DNA of 64,000 bases from Clostridia bacterium (GCA_017468085.1 JAFUJR010000027.1:80691-144690); one strand, 5' to 3'; shown: positions 16,405-26,419, counted from the stretch's first letter. The notes: a model not told the origin generated them from the letters alone. Translations and numbers: made by a program.

Positions 16405-16433
16405 TTGACAAGATAAAAATATTGTGATAAAAT
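16405..16433 (+). promoter_or_regulatory. Promoter of the Opp-type importer operon
   Basis: Consensus TTGACA at 16405-16410, 17-bp spacer, TAAAAT at 16428-16433 with an extended TGA just before it. It should be strong. Transcription would begin near 16440. Confidence 0.85.
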
Positions 16434-16441
16434 AATTAAAA

Positions 16442-16486
16442 TCCACGGAGTAGACTCCTTGATGGGCAACGGAGAGGAGTCGTGGA
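16442..16486 (+). ncRNA. Structured leader hairpin of oppA mRNA
   Basis: The first 45 bases of the predicted mRNA fold into a long hairpin: TCCAC pairs with GTGGA and GACTCC with GGAGTC, with a six-base bulge GGAGTA and a 17-base loop. It lies 35 bases ahead of the GGAGGT ribosome binding site and has no T-tract, so it is not a terminator. It may stabilise the mRNA or sense something. It matches no riboswitch class I recognise. Confidence 0.4.
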
Positions 16487-16530
16487 AAAAAGAAAGAGAA
16501 AAAAATTTTTTTAAATTTTGGAGGTAACAC

Positions 16531-19287
16531 ATGAACAAGAAAATCAAGTCCTTGCTTGCATTGTTGATGGGTGTCGTTATGTCCACTAGTATCGTAGCTT
16601 GCGGCGACAACAACAAGCCCGATAACAGCGGTTCTAACAGCAACACGGAAAGCAACACTGACGGCGACGTAACAACGACGTTCGTTGAGAATGCGGACTA
16701 CACGACGATGGACGACTACAAAGCTTACTTAGCTGCTGACCTCGACGTTGTTAAAAACGCAATTGGCGCTTCGGTTAGCGCTGAAGTTGCAGCGGCTGTT
16801 GACGCGGCTTTGGCAGACGGCAAAGCGGCTATCGACGCGGCAACGGATATTCCCACGGCAAAGGCAGCGTACAAAGCGGCGGCAGAAGCTATGCAAAACG
16901 CAGTTCCCGCGGCAAACGGTACGTTCAACTTCTCCGGTCTTTCCGCTGCTGAAAAGACGAAAATTCTCGGTCAGTTGGAAGCATACGGTATCCGTAACGG
17001 TATGCTCGGCGTAACGTTGTTTGAAAACGGCGGTTACGTTCTTATTAATGATCGTATCCAGCTTGCAACCGAAAACTACATCTCCGGCTACGGTTTCGGT
17101 ATTTTGTCTGAAGGTAGCATTACCGCAGACCTCGAAGCAGAAAACAACGTGGATTGGAAGAGATATTATCACGCAGTAGAAGCTGCTGACCCCGGTACGG
17201 CAAACTATCTTAACAGCCAAGGCTCCGACGTTGGCGATTTCTATAGCTATATCGGCGCAAGCTATTATACCACTTTCATGAACAGCACGAAAGACGGTTA
17301 CGAATGGGTGCCCGAATTGGCTGTTGCTGATCCCGAGCCCGTTAACGGCTTAGACGAAAACGGTCAGGCGGCTACTTGGAGATTTGAGATCCGCAGCGGC
17401 TTGAAGTATAGCACGAATTCCGCAATGACTGATCGCGCGGCGTTCAACAACCGCGAAGTTGTTGCTGAAGATTTCATTACGCCTTTCAAATTGCTTCTTA
17501 ACCAAGCAAACAGCTATTACAGAGGCTCCGAATTGGCAAATCAAAGCGGTGCGGCTTCGATTGTGGGCGCTAAGGAATATTACGAAGCAACCAAGAACGC
17601 GGAAAAGGGTATTCTTTCCGACGACGTCGTTGACTTCAGCGGCGTAGGCGTTAAGGTTTACGAAGAAGAGGGTAAGACCTATTTCGAATATACGCTCGGC
17701 GCTCCTACGACGGCTTACTATGCTAGATATTACATCTCCAGCTCTTTGTATATGCCTATCCCTGAAGAGTTCATCGAATTGGTTGGCGTAGACAACTATT
17801 TGAACTTCAACTCCGATAAAACGACTTCTCCCGTAGACAACTCCCTCTCCTTAGGCGCTTACGTTTTGGAAAGATGGGATAGCGGTCAGCAGGTTGTATA
17901 CAAGAAGAACCCCAACTACGTATATGCTGATACGAAGTACAGCATCCCCGGCGTTCACCTCAATATTTTGCCTGCCGCTGCAGACGATAAGGAAGCTGTT
18001 ATTAAAGAATTCCTTGCAGGTAAAGTTGACTCCTGCGGTATCCCCGATACCTATCTTGCTGAATACAGCAACGACCCCCGTGCAAAGACCACGACGGGTG
18101 ATAGCTGCTTCAAATTGAACATGAACGCGCTCGATCAAGAAACCTGGATTTCCTTGTTCGGTGAAAACGGTAGCTACAGCCAGACCAGTGCAGATAAGTA
18201 CTGGACGGTTGAACCCGCTCTTTCTAACGCACACTTCCGTTTGGGCTTGTCCTACGCGCTTAACAGAAAGGCGTTTGCAGAATTGAAAGGCTCCGTTGGT
18301 ACGGCAAACTACTTCAGCTCCGACTATATGTCCGATCCCGAAAACGGTATTTCCTACAACGCAACGCAGGAACACAAGGACGCTGTAAGCTACTTGACCG
18401 ACGATACGGACGGCTACGGCTTCAATTTGGAACTTTCCCGCGACTACTTCCGTATGGCTCTTGACGAATTGGAAGCAGACGGTCTTATCGTACCCGGTAC
18501 GACGGAAAATCCCACCGTTATCGATATCGAAGTTGTTTGGATGTATCCTACGAACCAAGAAGGCTACCACAACCACGTTGCTAAATATTGGATGGACGCG
18601 TTTAACGATGAGTCCGTAACCGGCGGCAAGTATAAGTTGCAATTCACCTTCGACGTTGGTGAGGATTATATGTATTGCTACAACAAGATGTTGGCAGGTC
18701 AATACGACATCGGTTTCGGTTCCATTTCCGGTAACCCTCTCGATCCCCTTAACTTCCTTGGCGTTAACTCTACGAATGCTGCTATTTCCGGCGACTTCAC
18801 GTTGAACTGGGCTGTTAACACGAACACGTTGACCGAAGCGTTGGTATACAACGGACAACGTTGGTCCTACGACGCATTGTATCAATCCTCTCAACAGTTG
18901 ACGATTGTTGAAAACGGTTGCGAAGCAAGCGCATACGAATTGGCAAGCGTTACGCCTGAAACGAAGGACGACGGTAGCATGGTTGTAACGATTGTTCTTG
19001 AAAACAGTTCGGCGGTTGATGCACTTGCCCTTGACAAGCTCGTAATCTTCGGTGGCGGTTATAGCGTAGCTTACAACGAATGGGCTCTTGACGCGTCTAT
19101 GTATACCGTAAACTATGACGCTGAAGCTGATACGTTGACGATTGTTGCTACCCTTCCTGCATCGGAACTTGCTAAGGTTCCCGTTGACGCAAACCAGGGT
19201 CTTGACGTATATTTCACGTACACGATTGGTGAAGCGGCAGCGTCTGCATATGTAACTGCTTACGTTACTTTTAGTGTAGCAGAGTAA
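16531..19287 (+). CDS. Opp-type ABC importer substrate-binding lipoprotein, enlarged
   Basis: Extracellular solute-binding lipoprotein of 918 residues, against about 540 for OppA. The signal peptide ends in lipobox SIVAC with the lipidated Cys at residue 24. An Asn/Ser/Gly linker and an Ala-rich helical module (about 55-130) precede the family 5 binding domain (about 150-790), which contains GLKYSTNSA, LGAYVLERWDSGQQVVYKKN and FRLGLSYALNRKAF. A C-terminal beta-rich module (about 805-918, NGCEASAYELASVTPETKDD onward) resembles an Ig-like domain. It heads a five-gene importer operon and is followed by a hairpin that could raise its level relative to the permeases. Peptide or oligosaccharide ligands are both known for this family. 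Confidence 0.88.
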   Translation: MNKKIKSLLALLMGVVMSTSIVACGDNNKPDNSGSNSNTESNTDGDVTTTFVENADYTTMDDYKAYLAADLDVVKNAIGASVSAEVAAAVDAALADGKAAIDAATDIPTAKAAYKAAAEAMQNAVPAANGTFNFSGLSAAEKTKILGQLEAYGIRNGMLGVTLFENGGYVLINDRIQLATENYISGYGFGILSEGSITADLEAENNVDWKRYYHAVEAADPGTANYLNSQGSDVGDFYSYIGASYYTTFMNSTKDGYEWVPELAVADPEPVNGLDENGQAATWRFEIRSGLKYSTNSAMTDRAAFNNREVVAEDFITPFKLLLNQANSYYRGSELANQSGAASIVGAKEYYEATKNAEKGILSDDVVDFSGVGVKVYEEEGKTYFEYTLGAPTTAYYARYYISSSLYMPIPEEFIELVGVDNYLNFNSDKTTSPVDNSLSLGAYVLERWDSGQQVVYKKNPNYVYADTKYSIPGVHLNILPAAADDKEAVIKEFLAGKVDSCGIPDTYLAEYSNDPRAKTTTGDSCFKLNMNALDQETWISLFGENGSYSQTSADKYWTVEPALSNAHFRLGLSYALNRKAFAELKGSVGTANYFSSDYMSDPENGISYNATQEHKDAVSYLTDDTDGYGFNLELSRDYFRMALDELEADGLIVPGTTENPTVIDIEVVWMYPTNQEGYHNHVAKYWMDAFNDESVTGGKYKLQFTFDVGEDYMYCYNKMLAGQYDIGFGSISGNPLDPLNFLGVNSTNAAISGDFTLNWAVNTNTLTEALVYNGQRWSYDALYQSSQQLTIVENGCEASAYELASVTPETKDDGSMVVTIVLENSSAVDALALDKLVIFGGGYSVAYNEWALDASMYTVNYDAEADTLTIVATLPASELAKVPVDANQGLDVYFTYTIGEAAASAYVTAYVTFSVAE

Positions 19288-19320
19288 TCGTTAAACAAAA
19301 CATTTCGTAAAAAATGCAAA

Positions 19321-19356
19321 GGTGATAAGGCTTATTCTGTAAGCCTTATTACTTTT
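19321..19356 (+). terminator. Intercistronic hairpin between binding protein and permease
   Basis: GATAAGGCTTA / TAAGCCTTATT stem of at least ten perfect pairs, extended by wobble pairs, loop TTCTG, then a four-T run. It is probably a partial terminator or RNA-stabilising hairpin giving more binding protein than permease. Confidence 0.6.
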
Positions 19357-19380
19357 GTATAGAATAGGAGGAAGATAAAC

Positions 19381-20415
19381 ATGGGTAAATATGTTATTAA
19401 AAGAATACTATTGGCTGTTTTAACGGCATTTATAGTATTATCCCTCACGTTTATATTGGTAAAGCTGTTGCCGCCTGAAAAATCGGTAGGTAACGCAGTA
19501 ACGAGACAGGCGTATTACGATAATCAGGTATCTTTAGGATACATGATTTCAAGCAGATTTGAAATAGCCGGTCTTGAATTGGTAGATTTTGTAACGGCGA
19601 AAAACGGTACGCGTACCTATTATTACGAAGTACCGGTTATGGAACAGTATTTTAATTGGATCTCCAATATTCTTTTCCATTGGGAATGGGGTTATTCGCA
19701 AATTTTGGAACCCAACGTAAGCGCAACGGTCATCATCGGCGAAAGATTGGTTACTTCTATGAAGATCAACATCGTTTCGGTGCTCGTTTCTGTTCCGATT
19801 GGCATTTTACTTGGTATTTGGGCAGCGCTTAAGAAAAATACGCTCACCGACCATATTATTTCGACGTCGGTTATGATTTTAATATCTTTGCCGAGCTTCG
19901 TAATAATTACTTTCCTCATGCTGCTGTTGTGTTACAATAGCCATGTTTTGCCTACGCAGTGGCCGAATCCTACGGATCCCATCGGCGAAAAGATTTTGGG
20001 CTACATCCTTCCCGTATTCTGTTTGTCGTTAGGTTCGATATGCGGATACTGTCGTTTCGTTCGTGCCGAGTTGTGCGACGTTATGGCAAGCGATTATTTG
20101 TTGCTTGCCCGTACCAAAGGCTTGACGCGTAAGCAGGCGATTTTCCGTCATGCGTTAAAAAATGCAATGGTGCCTATTTTCCCTTCCATTCTTGCAGAAT
20201 TTATCGGCATTTTGGGTGGTTCCATGATATTGGAAAATCTCTATGGTATTCCGGGAATAGGTAGTTTATTTGTAAAATCGTTGACGGCGAAGGACTATAA
20301 TATTTTATTTGTTGATTTGGCTATTTTCACTACGCTTGGTTTGCTTGCAGGGGTAGTTTTGGATCTTTCCTATGGCTTTATCGACCCGAGAATTAGAATG
20401 GGGGCGAAGAAGTAA
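19381..20415 (+). CDS. Opp-type ABC importer permease, OppB-like
   Basis: Inner-membrane permease of 344 residues. The first membrane segment (about 8-28) is followed by an extracytoplasmic stretch of roughly 75 residues, then five segments of the BPD_transp_1 domain. The coupling-helix motif reads EYxx-like DYLLLARTKGLTRKQAIFRH near 235, and the C-terminal ILENLYGIPGIGSLFVKSL is typical of OppB/DppB. Its length is only slightly above the family norm (about 306), in contrast to its partners. AGGAGG precedes the ATG, and the stop codon overlaps the ATG of the next gene by one base, so translation is coupled. Confidence 0.92.
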   Translation: MGKYVIKRILLAVLTAFIVLSLTFILVKLLPPEKSVGNAVTRQAYYDNQVSLGYMISSRFEIAGLELVDFVTAKNGTRTYYYEVPVMEQYFNWISNILFHWEWGYSQILEPNVSATVIIGERLVTSMKINIVSVLVSVPIGILLGIWAALKKNTLTDHIISTSVMILISLPSFVIITFLMLLLCYNSHVLPTQWPNPTDPIGEKILGYILPVFCLSLGSICGYCRFVRAELCDVMASDYLLLARTKGLTRKQAIFRHALKNAMVPIFPSILAEFIGILGGSMILENLYGIPGIGSLFVKSLTAKDYNILFVDLAIFTTLGLLAGVVLDLSYGFIDPRIRMGAKK

Positions 20416-22340
20416 TGGCTCAATCTGTAGATTTAACAAAATATGAAATAAACGAAAATTCCTTCCGCTTTGTCAATGCAGACAGGCGGATTACGGATAC
20501 GCAATTACGAACCAAAGGCAGTTCTTTTGCTAAGGACGCGTTCCGACGTTTTTGTAAAAACAAGGCGTCTATTGTAGGCGCAATCGTTTTAGGGGTTTTG
20601 TTGTTGCTGTCGCTTATCGTTCCTCTTGTTTCCCCGTACAGTGTGAAAGTTGGGGACGCAAACATCAGCGAGCATTTCTTAGAACCCAAGCTTTTTGAAG
20701 CAGGAACGGGTTTTTGGGACGGAACGAAGACCTACAAAAAGACGGTGAATAGGGACGGTTCTATCAGCGGCGTTGTTTACGATACTGAAAACGAATGTCC
20801 CGCGGGCTTTGTTAAAGCCGCCGTAAGCAAGCTTGTCGTGGATACAGAGCCGACGTATATCAACAAAGCAACGTCGACTGGTTCGGGCGGTTATATGGTT
20901 TTTCAAACGGACAACGACGATTCGGAAAAAAACGCGCTCCTTTATAACTATCATTCCTTCCCCGTTACGGCGGACGGCGGGTATACGCTGTCTTATACGA
21001 TGTATGCGCAGGATGATATCAACGAAAGCAAATTAGGTAAATTCTGCGTATATCTGTTGGATGAAGAAACCGAGGAAAAGATAGTTTTGCAGGATTGGAC
21101 TTCCGAATATAACAACGCAACGTTTGATATCAGCGCAATGCTTGCCGAAAAGAATCTTTCTGTTTTAAATAAGTGTAAAATTTATTTTGAAATAGAGAAA
21201 ACGCCCAAGCAGAGCAATTATATTCTTTTGCAGAATCTCACGTTGTCTTGCGCAGATTCCGACGTGAATGAAAAACTTTCGGCGATTAGCTTCACGGACG
21301 CAACCAAAATGGTAAACCGTGCCGTTGTCGGGCAAGATTATCCCGCGGGATATTGGCAGTCAACGGGCGTTAAGGGCGTTTATGCTTCTAAAGTGTATTA
21401 TTGCGAATTCGTTTACGATACCTACGAAGTGGTGTACGGCAAAAGCGAAGAGGTTTATGCTATTTCCGACTTCCGTAAGTTGAAAGAGCAAGGGCTTTGC
21501 GATTTCGATGAAAAGGACATTATAGCAACCTTTACGCCGTTGAGCGATAAATGCCCGATAAGAGAAGTTCTCGACGTTACCAAAAATTCCAAAACGGGAA
21601 AGGTACAAAGCGTTAAGGTTAACGTACCCAAATACTATAAAATGGGCTACGACAAGATGCCTAAGCACCTTTTGGGAACGGACGAAAACGGTTACGATTT
21701 GATCACCTTGATGTTTACGGGCTTACGTACTTCCTTGTTGTTAGGCGTATGTACGGCGGCATTCTGTTTCTGTTTCGGTTTGGCTTGGGGTTCTATTTCC
21801 GGCTATTTTGGCGGCGCGGTTGACCTTGCAATGGAACGCTTTTGCGACATCTTAGGCGGTATTCCTTGGTTGGTTGTTATGACGCTTGCAATATTGCACT
21901 TCGGTAATGGTTTTGGCACCTTCTTTATGGCGCTGTGTCTTACCGGCTGGATGGGCACGGCGGCGCGTACGCGTACGCAGTTCTACCGCTTTAAGGGCAG
22001 TGAATACGTACTGGCAAGCCGTACGTTAGGCGCAAGCGATTTCCGTTTGATATTTAAGCATATTTTGCCCAATTCGCTGGGTACGATTGTTACTTCCAGC
22101 GTGCTTATGATTACAAGTACGATTTACAGCGAAGCGACTTTGGCGTATTTGAATTTGGGCTTGCAGGGGACGCAGGCGTTCGGTGTTATGATGGCGGCGA
22201 ATCAGCAATATATTCAATCCTTCCCGTTCTTGGTTATATTCCCTGCTATCATTATGGCTTTACTAATGATTTCGTTTAACTTGTTCGGTAACGGTTTACG
22301 CGACGCGCTTAACCCGACTTTGCGAGGTGCGGAGGATTAA
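20415..22340 (+). CDS. Opp-type ABC importer permease, OppC-like with large extracellular insert
   Basis: Permease of 641 residues, about twice the OppC norm of about 300. The N-terminus and first membrane segment (about 55-77, AIVLGVLLLLSLIVPLVSPY) and the last 220 residues (from KHLLGTDENGYDLITLMFTG) are ordinary OppC, including the coupling motif EYVLASRTLGASDFRLIFKH. Between them sits an insert of about 300 residues in the loop facing outside. It is beta-rich (YTLSYTMYAQDDINESKLGK; KVYYCEFVYDTYEVVYGKSE) with at least one repeat-like sheet pattern. The insert would lie where the binding protein docks, so it may contact that protein's extra modules. Codon use and operon spacing match the neighbours. 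Confidence 0.88.
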   Translation: MAQSVDLTKYEINENSFRFVNADRRITDTQLRTKGSSFAKDAFRRFCKNKASIVGAIVLGVLLLLSLIVPLVSPYSVKVGDANISEHFLEPKLFEAGTGFWDGTKTYKKTVNRDGSISGVVYDTENECPAGFVKAAVSKLVVDTEPTYINKATSTGSGGYMVFQTDNDDSEKNALLYNYHSFPVTADGGYTLSYTMYAQDDINESKLGKFCVYLLDEETEEKIVLQDWTSEYNNATFDISAMLAEKNLSVLNKCKIYFEIEKTPKQSNYILLQNLTLSCADSDVNEKLSAISFTDATKMVNRAVVGQDYPAGYWQSTGVKGVYASKVYYCEFVYDTYEVVYGKSEEVYAISDFRKLKEQGLCDFDEKDIIATFTPLSDKCPIREVLDVTKNSKTGKVQSVKVNVPKYYKMGYDKMPKHLLGTDENGYDLITLMFTGLRTSLLLGVCTAAFCFCFGLAWGSISGYFGGAVDLAMERFCDILGGIPWLVVMTLAILHFGNGFGTFFMALCLTGWMGTAARTRTQFYRFKGSEYVLASRTLGASDFRLIFKHILPNSLGTIVTSSVLMITSTIYSEATLAYLNLGLQGTQAFGVMMAANQQYIQSFPFLVIFPAIIMALLMISFNLFGNGLRDALNPTLRGAED

Positions 22341-22343
22341 GAT

Positions 22344-24590
22344 ATGGAAAAAAAGTTAGAAGTAAAAAATTTGACTATATCTTTCCGTACGCCAAACGGA
22401 AAGGTGCAGGCAGTCCGTGATATTTCTTTCGATTTGTACAAGGGTGAAACCTTGGCAATCGTAGGGGAATCGGGTTCGGGTAAGTCCGTAACCTCCAAAT
22501 CGATCATCGGTATTTCGGCGGCAAACGCCATCGTTGAAAACGGTCAAATTTTGTACGACGGGCAAGACCTCGTGCGTATTCCCGAAGAGGAAATGCACAA
22601 GTTGCGCGGCGACAAAATCGCGATGATTTTCCAAGACCCGCTTTCCGCGCTCGACCCTATCGTGCGTATCGGTCAGCAAATCACGGAAGCAATGCTTTTA
22701 AAGAACAAGGAAAGCCGTAAAAACGCGCGCAAGGAGTTCAACAAAAAACTTGCAGTATTAGCGCAAATGATGACGGCTGCGGTTGAGCATGGCGCATTGA
22801 AAGGCGGCCCTCTTGAAAACTTCAACCAAATTGCCGAATATATTACTACGTTCGATAAATTCAATATTAAGGCAATTCAGCTTGAAAACAGCTACAACAC
22901 TGCGCGTAATGCGGCGGGCGAAGCTACTGCAATGATCGACGATTTCCTTTTCCTTGTAGAAAAGCGCCAAAAAGTAGACGTTTCCACGACGGTGAAAGCC
23001 GTGCTTCGTAAGCTGAAAGCCGTCAACGACAAATATTTTATGGGCGGCTCTGTTGAACAACTCAACGCGTACATGGTAGCCCTTAACGAGATTAAAGGCG
23101 AGAAAAAAGACGTCAATCCCGCAGTGGAGCAATTCACCAAGATCCGCGCTTGGTTGCAAGAAATTCTCAATCAACCGCAGTACAACTTCTTCCGTATCGG
23201 CTATTATCTCTACAAGAATCCGACGGAAGATTTAAGCACGATTCCTGCGGAGGAGGCAAACAAAAAGGCATACGACTTCTTGATGACGGATTATATGACG
23301 ACCTTCTTGCAGTTGGAAAAAGCCGCGATTGCTTATTCCATGCAGGCGTCGATTGCCGCCAAGAAAGAGGCTATCGTCGCGCTCGAAGAAGGCGTGCAAT
23401 TCTTCACGAAGGGCAGTTTTACCAAGAAGGAAGCGTTTGGGCGTTTTAAGAGCTTGAACAAGATCGTTCGCGCTACCATCGACCCGTTGGCTGTTATCAA
23501 AGACAACATCGCTTATACCTTCGGTAGTGCGCTGAATACGGAACTTGACAAGTATTTCTTCTACGTGGTGAATAACCCGAAGGAAGAAAAGCGTTTCGAT
23601 AAGCAAACGGCAAAGCACGAAGCGCTTATTCAACGCGGTAAAAGTGTGGATTGGAAGGTCGTTCCTAAATCCGTCGTTCCTCTGGAAATGCAAATCCAAA
23701 CGATTGTTACCGTCTTGTCGCGCGTTATAGATAAATTTAAGGCGGACGTTGCCAATGCGGAGAACGTAGACCTTGACCAACAGACGGTTGCTTTGGTTGA
23801 CTATTTAAAAGAAACGGCGTCTAAGGTCGTTTATAAAATCACCCCCCGCCTCGCAAAGGAAAAGGCGATCAAGTTGATGGAGGAGGTCGGTATTCCCGAA
23901 CCCCGTATCCGTTACAGACAATATCCCTTTGAATTTTCGGGCGGTATGCGTCAACGTATCGTTATCGCAATCGCATTGTCGGCAAACCCCGACATTTTGA
24001 TCTGCGACGAACCGACGACGGCGCTCGACGTTACCATTCAGGCGCAAATTCTCGAACTTATCAACAGATTGAAAAAGGAACGCAATCTTTCCATCATTTT
24101 CATCACGCACGACTTGGGCGTCGTTGCAAATATGGCGGACAGAATCGCGGTTATGTACGCAGGTAAAATCGTGGAATACGGCACGGTTGACGACGTTTTC
24201 TATAATCCTCGCCACCCGTATACCTGGGCGTTGCTTTCGTCCATGCCTGACTTGGACACCAACGAAAAGCTGGACGCAATCCCCGGTACGCCGCCTAACA
24301 TGATTTATCCGCCCGTGGGCGACGCGTTTGCGGAAAGAAACAAATACGCAATGCAAATCGACTACGAAATGCAGCCGCCGATGTTCCAAATTTCGCCTAC
24401 GCACTTCGCGGCTACTTGGTTGTTGCATCCCGATGCACCTAAAGTAGATATTCCTAAAAATATCACCGACAGAATTCAGCGTATGCGCAACAGACGTGAG
24501 GCGCAGAGCGCGGAAACGGCGGCAAAAACGCAACCCGAAGCTGTTGAAGAACAACCCGCTCCCGTAGCGGAAACACAGGATCAAGAATAA
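22344..24590 (+). CDS. Opp-type ABC importer ATPase, OppD-like with about 375-residue insert
   Basis: ATPase subunit of 748 residues against about 335 for OppD. Walker A GESGSGKSVTSKS (about 38) and Q-loop MIFQDPLSALDP (about 94) are followed by an insert from about residue 120 to 498. The chain then resumes with LAKEKAIKLMEEVGIPEP, signature FEFSGGMRQR, Walker B ILICDEPTTALD and switch His ITHDLG. All catalytic motifs are intact. The insert is charged and predominantly helical by eye (KKLAVLAQMMTAAVEHGALK; EAIVALEEGVQFFTKGSFTK) and sits in the helical subdomain that contacts the permease. I do not recognise it. The C-terminal OppD substrate-specific tail is present, followed by a low-complexity Glu/Pro-rich end. 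Confidence 0.88.
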   Translation: MEKKLEVKNLTISFRTPNGKVQAVRDISFDLYKGETLAIVGESGSGKSVTSKSIIGISAANAIVENGQILYDGQDLVRIPEEEMHKLRGDKIAMIFQDPLSALDPIVRIGQQITEAMLLKNKESRKNARKEFNKKLAVLAQMMTAAVEHGALKGGPLENFNQIAEYITTFDKFNIKAIQLENSYNTARNAAGEATAMIDDFLFLVEKRQKVDVSTTVKAVLRKLKAVNDKYFMGGSVEQLNAYMVALNEIKGEKKDVNPAVEQFTKIRAWLQEILNQPQYNFFRIGYYLYKNPTEDLSTIPAEEANKKAYDFLMTDYMTTFLQLEKAAIAYSMQASIAAKKEAIVALEEGVQFFTKGSFTKKEAFGRFKSLNKIVRATIDPLAVIKDNIAYTFGSALNTELDKYFFYVVNNPKEEKRFDKQTAKHEALIQRGKSVDWKVVPKSVVPLEMQIQTIVTVLSRVIDKFKADVANAENVDLDQQTVALVDYLKETASKVVYKITPRLAKEKAIKLMEEVGIPEPRIRYRQYPFEFSGGMRQRIVIAIALSANPDILICDEPTTALDVTIQAQILELINRLKKERNLSIIFITHDLGVVANMADRIAVMYAGKIVEYGTVDDVFYNPRHPYTWALLSSMPDLDTNEKLDAIPGTPPNMIYPPVGDAFAERNKYAMQIDYEMQPPMFQISPTHFAATWLLHPDAPKVDIPKNITDRIQRMRNRREAQSAETAAKTQPEAVEEQPAPVAETQDQE

Positions 24591-24607
24591 TACAAGGAGG
24601 ATGAAAT

Positions 24608-25939
24608 ATGTCTAATGAACAAAATGTACAAAGCGTAAATTGTCCTCAATGCGACAATCCTGCGCAAGCGGTGCAAGCCAACGACGAGGTTTTGTTGAAG
24701 GTCGAGCATCTTTGCCAATATTTCCGTATGGGCAACCGCGAGCTGAAAGCGGTAGACGACGTCAGCTTTGAAGTAAAAAAAGGGGAGGTTTTCGGGCTTG
24801 TAGGCGAGTCCGGTTGTGGTAAAACCACGACGGGCAGATCCATCATCAAACTTTACGATATAACCTCCGGCAACGTCTATTTCAACGGCGAAAGGGTGGG
24901 GGCAGGTACGCGTTCATATAGGGACGCAATCAAAAATGCTCGCCGCGCCGCCGCGCAAAAGACGAGGGAATTAAAGGCGGAGTTGAAGGCTGATCCTAGC
25001 CGTGAGGCAGAAATCGCAGCCGAACTTGCCGCTTTGCAAGAAAGCACCGCCGCAATCGTCGCGGAAAATAAAAAACTTATCCGTGAAGCAAAGTGCAGCG
25101 AAAGAACGGCTAATAAAAATTATACGGAAAAGCTCGTGCAGGAATTGGAAGCGGAATACGCCCCCAAATTTGCCGAGGCAGAGGGCAACGAAGAGGAAAC
25201 GAAGAAGTTGCAAAAAGAGTTTGCGGCTAAGCGCCGCGAGGCAAAGAGAAATCGTTTGATGACGCAAATTCAAATGATTTTCCAAGACCCTATCGCATCC
25301 CTCGACCCTCGTATGACGGTCCGTGATATTATTGCCGAAGGCTTGATCATCAACGGTATTCGCGATAAAAAGCGCATCGACGAAAAGGTGTACGAGATTT
25401 TGGAAACGGTTGGCTTGGTGCGCGAGCACGCAGACCGTTACCCTCACGAATTCTCGGGCGGTCAACGTCAGCGTATCGGTATTGCGCGCGCCGTCGTCAT
25501 GCAACCCGAAATGATTATCGCGGACGAACCTATTTCCGCGCTCGACGTATCTATTCAAGCGCAGGTTATCAACCTTTTGAACGATTTGAGAGAGCGCTTG
25601 GGGCTTACCATTCTCTTCATTGCGCACGATTTGTCCGTTGTTAAATATTTCTCGGATAGAATCGGCGTTATGTACTTTGGTAAGATGGTCGAGCTTGCTT
25701 CCTCGGACGACTTATTCAAAAATCCTTTGCACCCTTATACCCGTTCGTTGTTGTCGGCAATACCTTTGCCTGACCCGCATTACGAAAAGCAGCGTACAAG
25801 GGTAACCTACAACCCCATTGCAGAGCACGATTATTCTAAGGATTTACCTACGATGCGTGAGGTTGCGCCCGGACACTTCGTATATTGCAACGATGCGGAA
25901 GAGGCGAAGTATAAGCAAATACTTAAACAGGCAAACTAA
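24608..25939 (+). CDS. Opp-type ABC importer ATPase, OppF-like with charged coiled-coil insert
   Basis: Second ATPase, 443 residues against about 330 for OppF. A short N-terminal extension contains CPQC. Walker [14 protein letters not shown] is near residue 77. An insert of about 115 residues (about 97-215) rich in Glu, Lys, Arg and Ala ([20 protein letters not shown] onward) precedes the Q-loop [14 protein letters not shown]. It is likely a coiled-coil hairpin. Signature [12 protein letters not shown], Walker [13 protein letters not shown] and switch His IAHDLS follow. The insert position differs from that in the OppD partner, so the two were gained separately. It closes the importer gene set, with GGAGG before its ATG. 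Confidence 0.9.
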   Translation: MSNEQNVQSVNCPQCDNPAQAVQANDEVLLKVEHLCQYFRMGNRELKAVDDVSFEVKKGEVFGLVGESGCGKTTTGRSIIKLYDITSGNVYFNGERVGAGTRSYRDAIKNARRAAAQKTRELKAELKADPSREAEIAAELAALQESTAAIVAENKKLIREAKCSERTANKNYTEKLVQELEAEYAPKFAEAEGNEEETKKLQKEFAAKRREAKRNRLMTQIQMIFQDPIASLDPRMTVRDIIAEGLIINGIRDKKRIDEKVYEILETVGLVREHADRYPHEFSGGQRQRIGIARAVVMQPEMIIADEPISALDVSIQAQVINLLNDLRERLGLTILFIAHDLSVVKYFSDRIGVMYFGKMVELASSDDLFKNPLHPYTRSLLSAIPLPDPHYEKQRTRVTYNPIAEHDYSKDLPTMREVAPGHFVYCNDAEEAKYKQILKQAN

Positions 25940-25963
25940 TAGAGATAGGATGGTTAAAACGTA

Positions 25964-26374
25964 ATGTCGGGTAATAAAAAATCAATACTAATTAAATATT
26001 TAGTGTGCTTTTGCATTGCCGTGGCGCTCGTTTTCGTTATACTCCTTATTCAGGGCTTTTTTAAGGATACCGTGAAAGCGAATATGCACGTTCTCCACAA
26101 CGCTTTCTTTGCAACGGGCGCGTTAATGATGCTCTTTTCGGGCTTATTATTCGTAACGGACGAGGGGGCTTTTCTCGGCGTTGGGTATGCCTTTGGCAGA
26201 TTGGTAAAAACGTTGTTGCCTTTTTGGGGAAAAGACCACGAAACTTATGCGGAATATCGCGAACGGAAAGAAAGCAAAAAGAAAACCAGTACAGTCAAGC
26301 TCAGCCTTTTGTTGACGGGCTTGGTGTTCTTCCTTATCAGCTTGATATTCTTAGTAATTTGGCACAACGTTTAA
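25964..26374 (+). CDS. DUF3899-family membrane protein
   Basis: A 136-residue protein with hydrophobic segments near residues 10-30, 45-68 and 110-132 and a charged cytoplasmic stretch (KDHETYAEYRERKESKKK) between the second and third. The layout and the TGALMMLFSGLLFVTDEGAF motif match the small DUF3899 family of Bacillota. It follows the ATPase gene by 24 bases and precedes the operon terminator, so it is co-transcribed with the importer. The function of the family is unknown. An accessory role in the transporter is only a guess from position. Confidence 0.75.
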   Translation: MSGNKKSILIKYLVCFCIAVALVFVILLIQGFFKDTVKANMHVLHNAFFATGALMMLFSGLLFVTDEGAFLGVGYAFGRLVKTLLPFWGKDHETYAEYRERKESKKKTSTVKLSLLLTGLVFFLISLIFLVIWHNV

Positions 26375-26419
26375 GTCAATAAAACAGAATAACGTACGCG
26401 CTTGATAACGTACGTATAA

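Noticed and set aside
17851-18894. Long reverse-strand open frame of 347 codons inside the binding-protein gene
   Set aside because: It lies wholly opposite a clear gene, has no ribosome binding site and reads as a compositional shadow. Similar reverse frames opposite purL, hydB, melA and oppD were rejected for the same reason.
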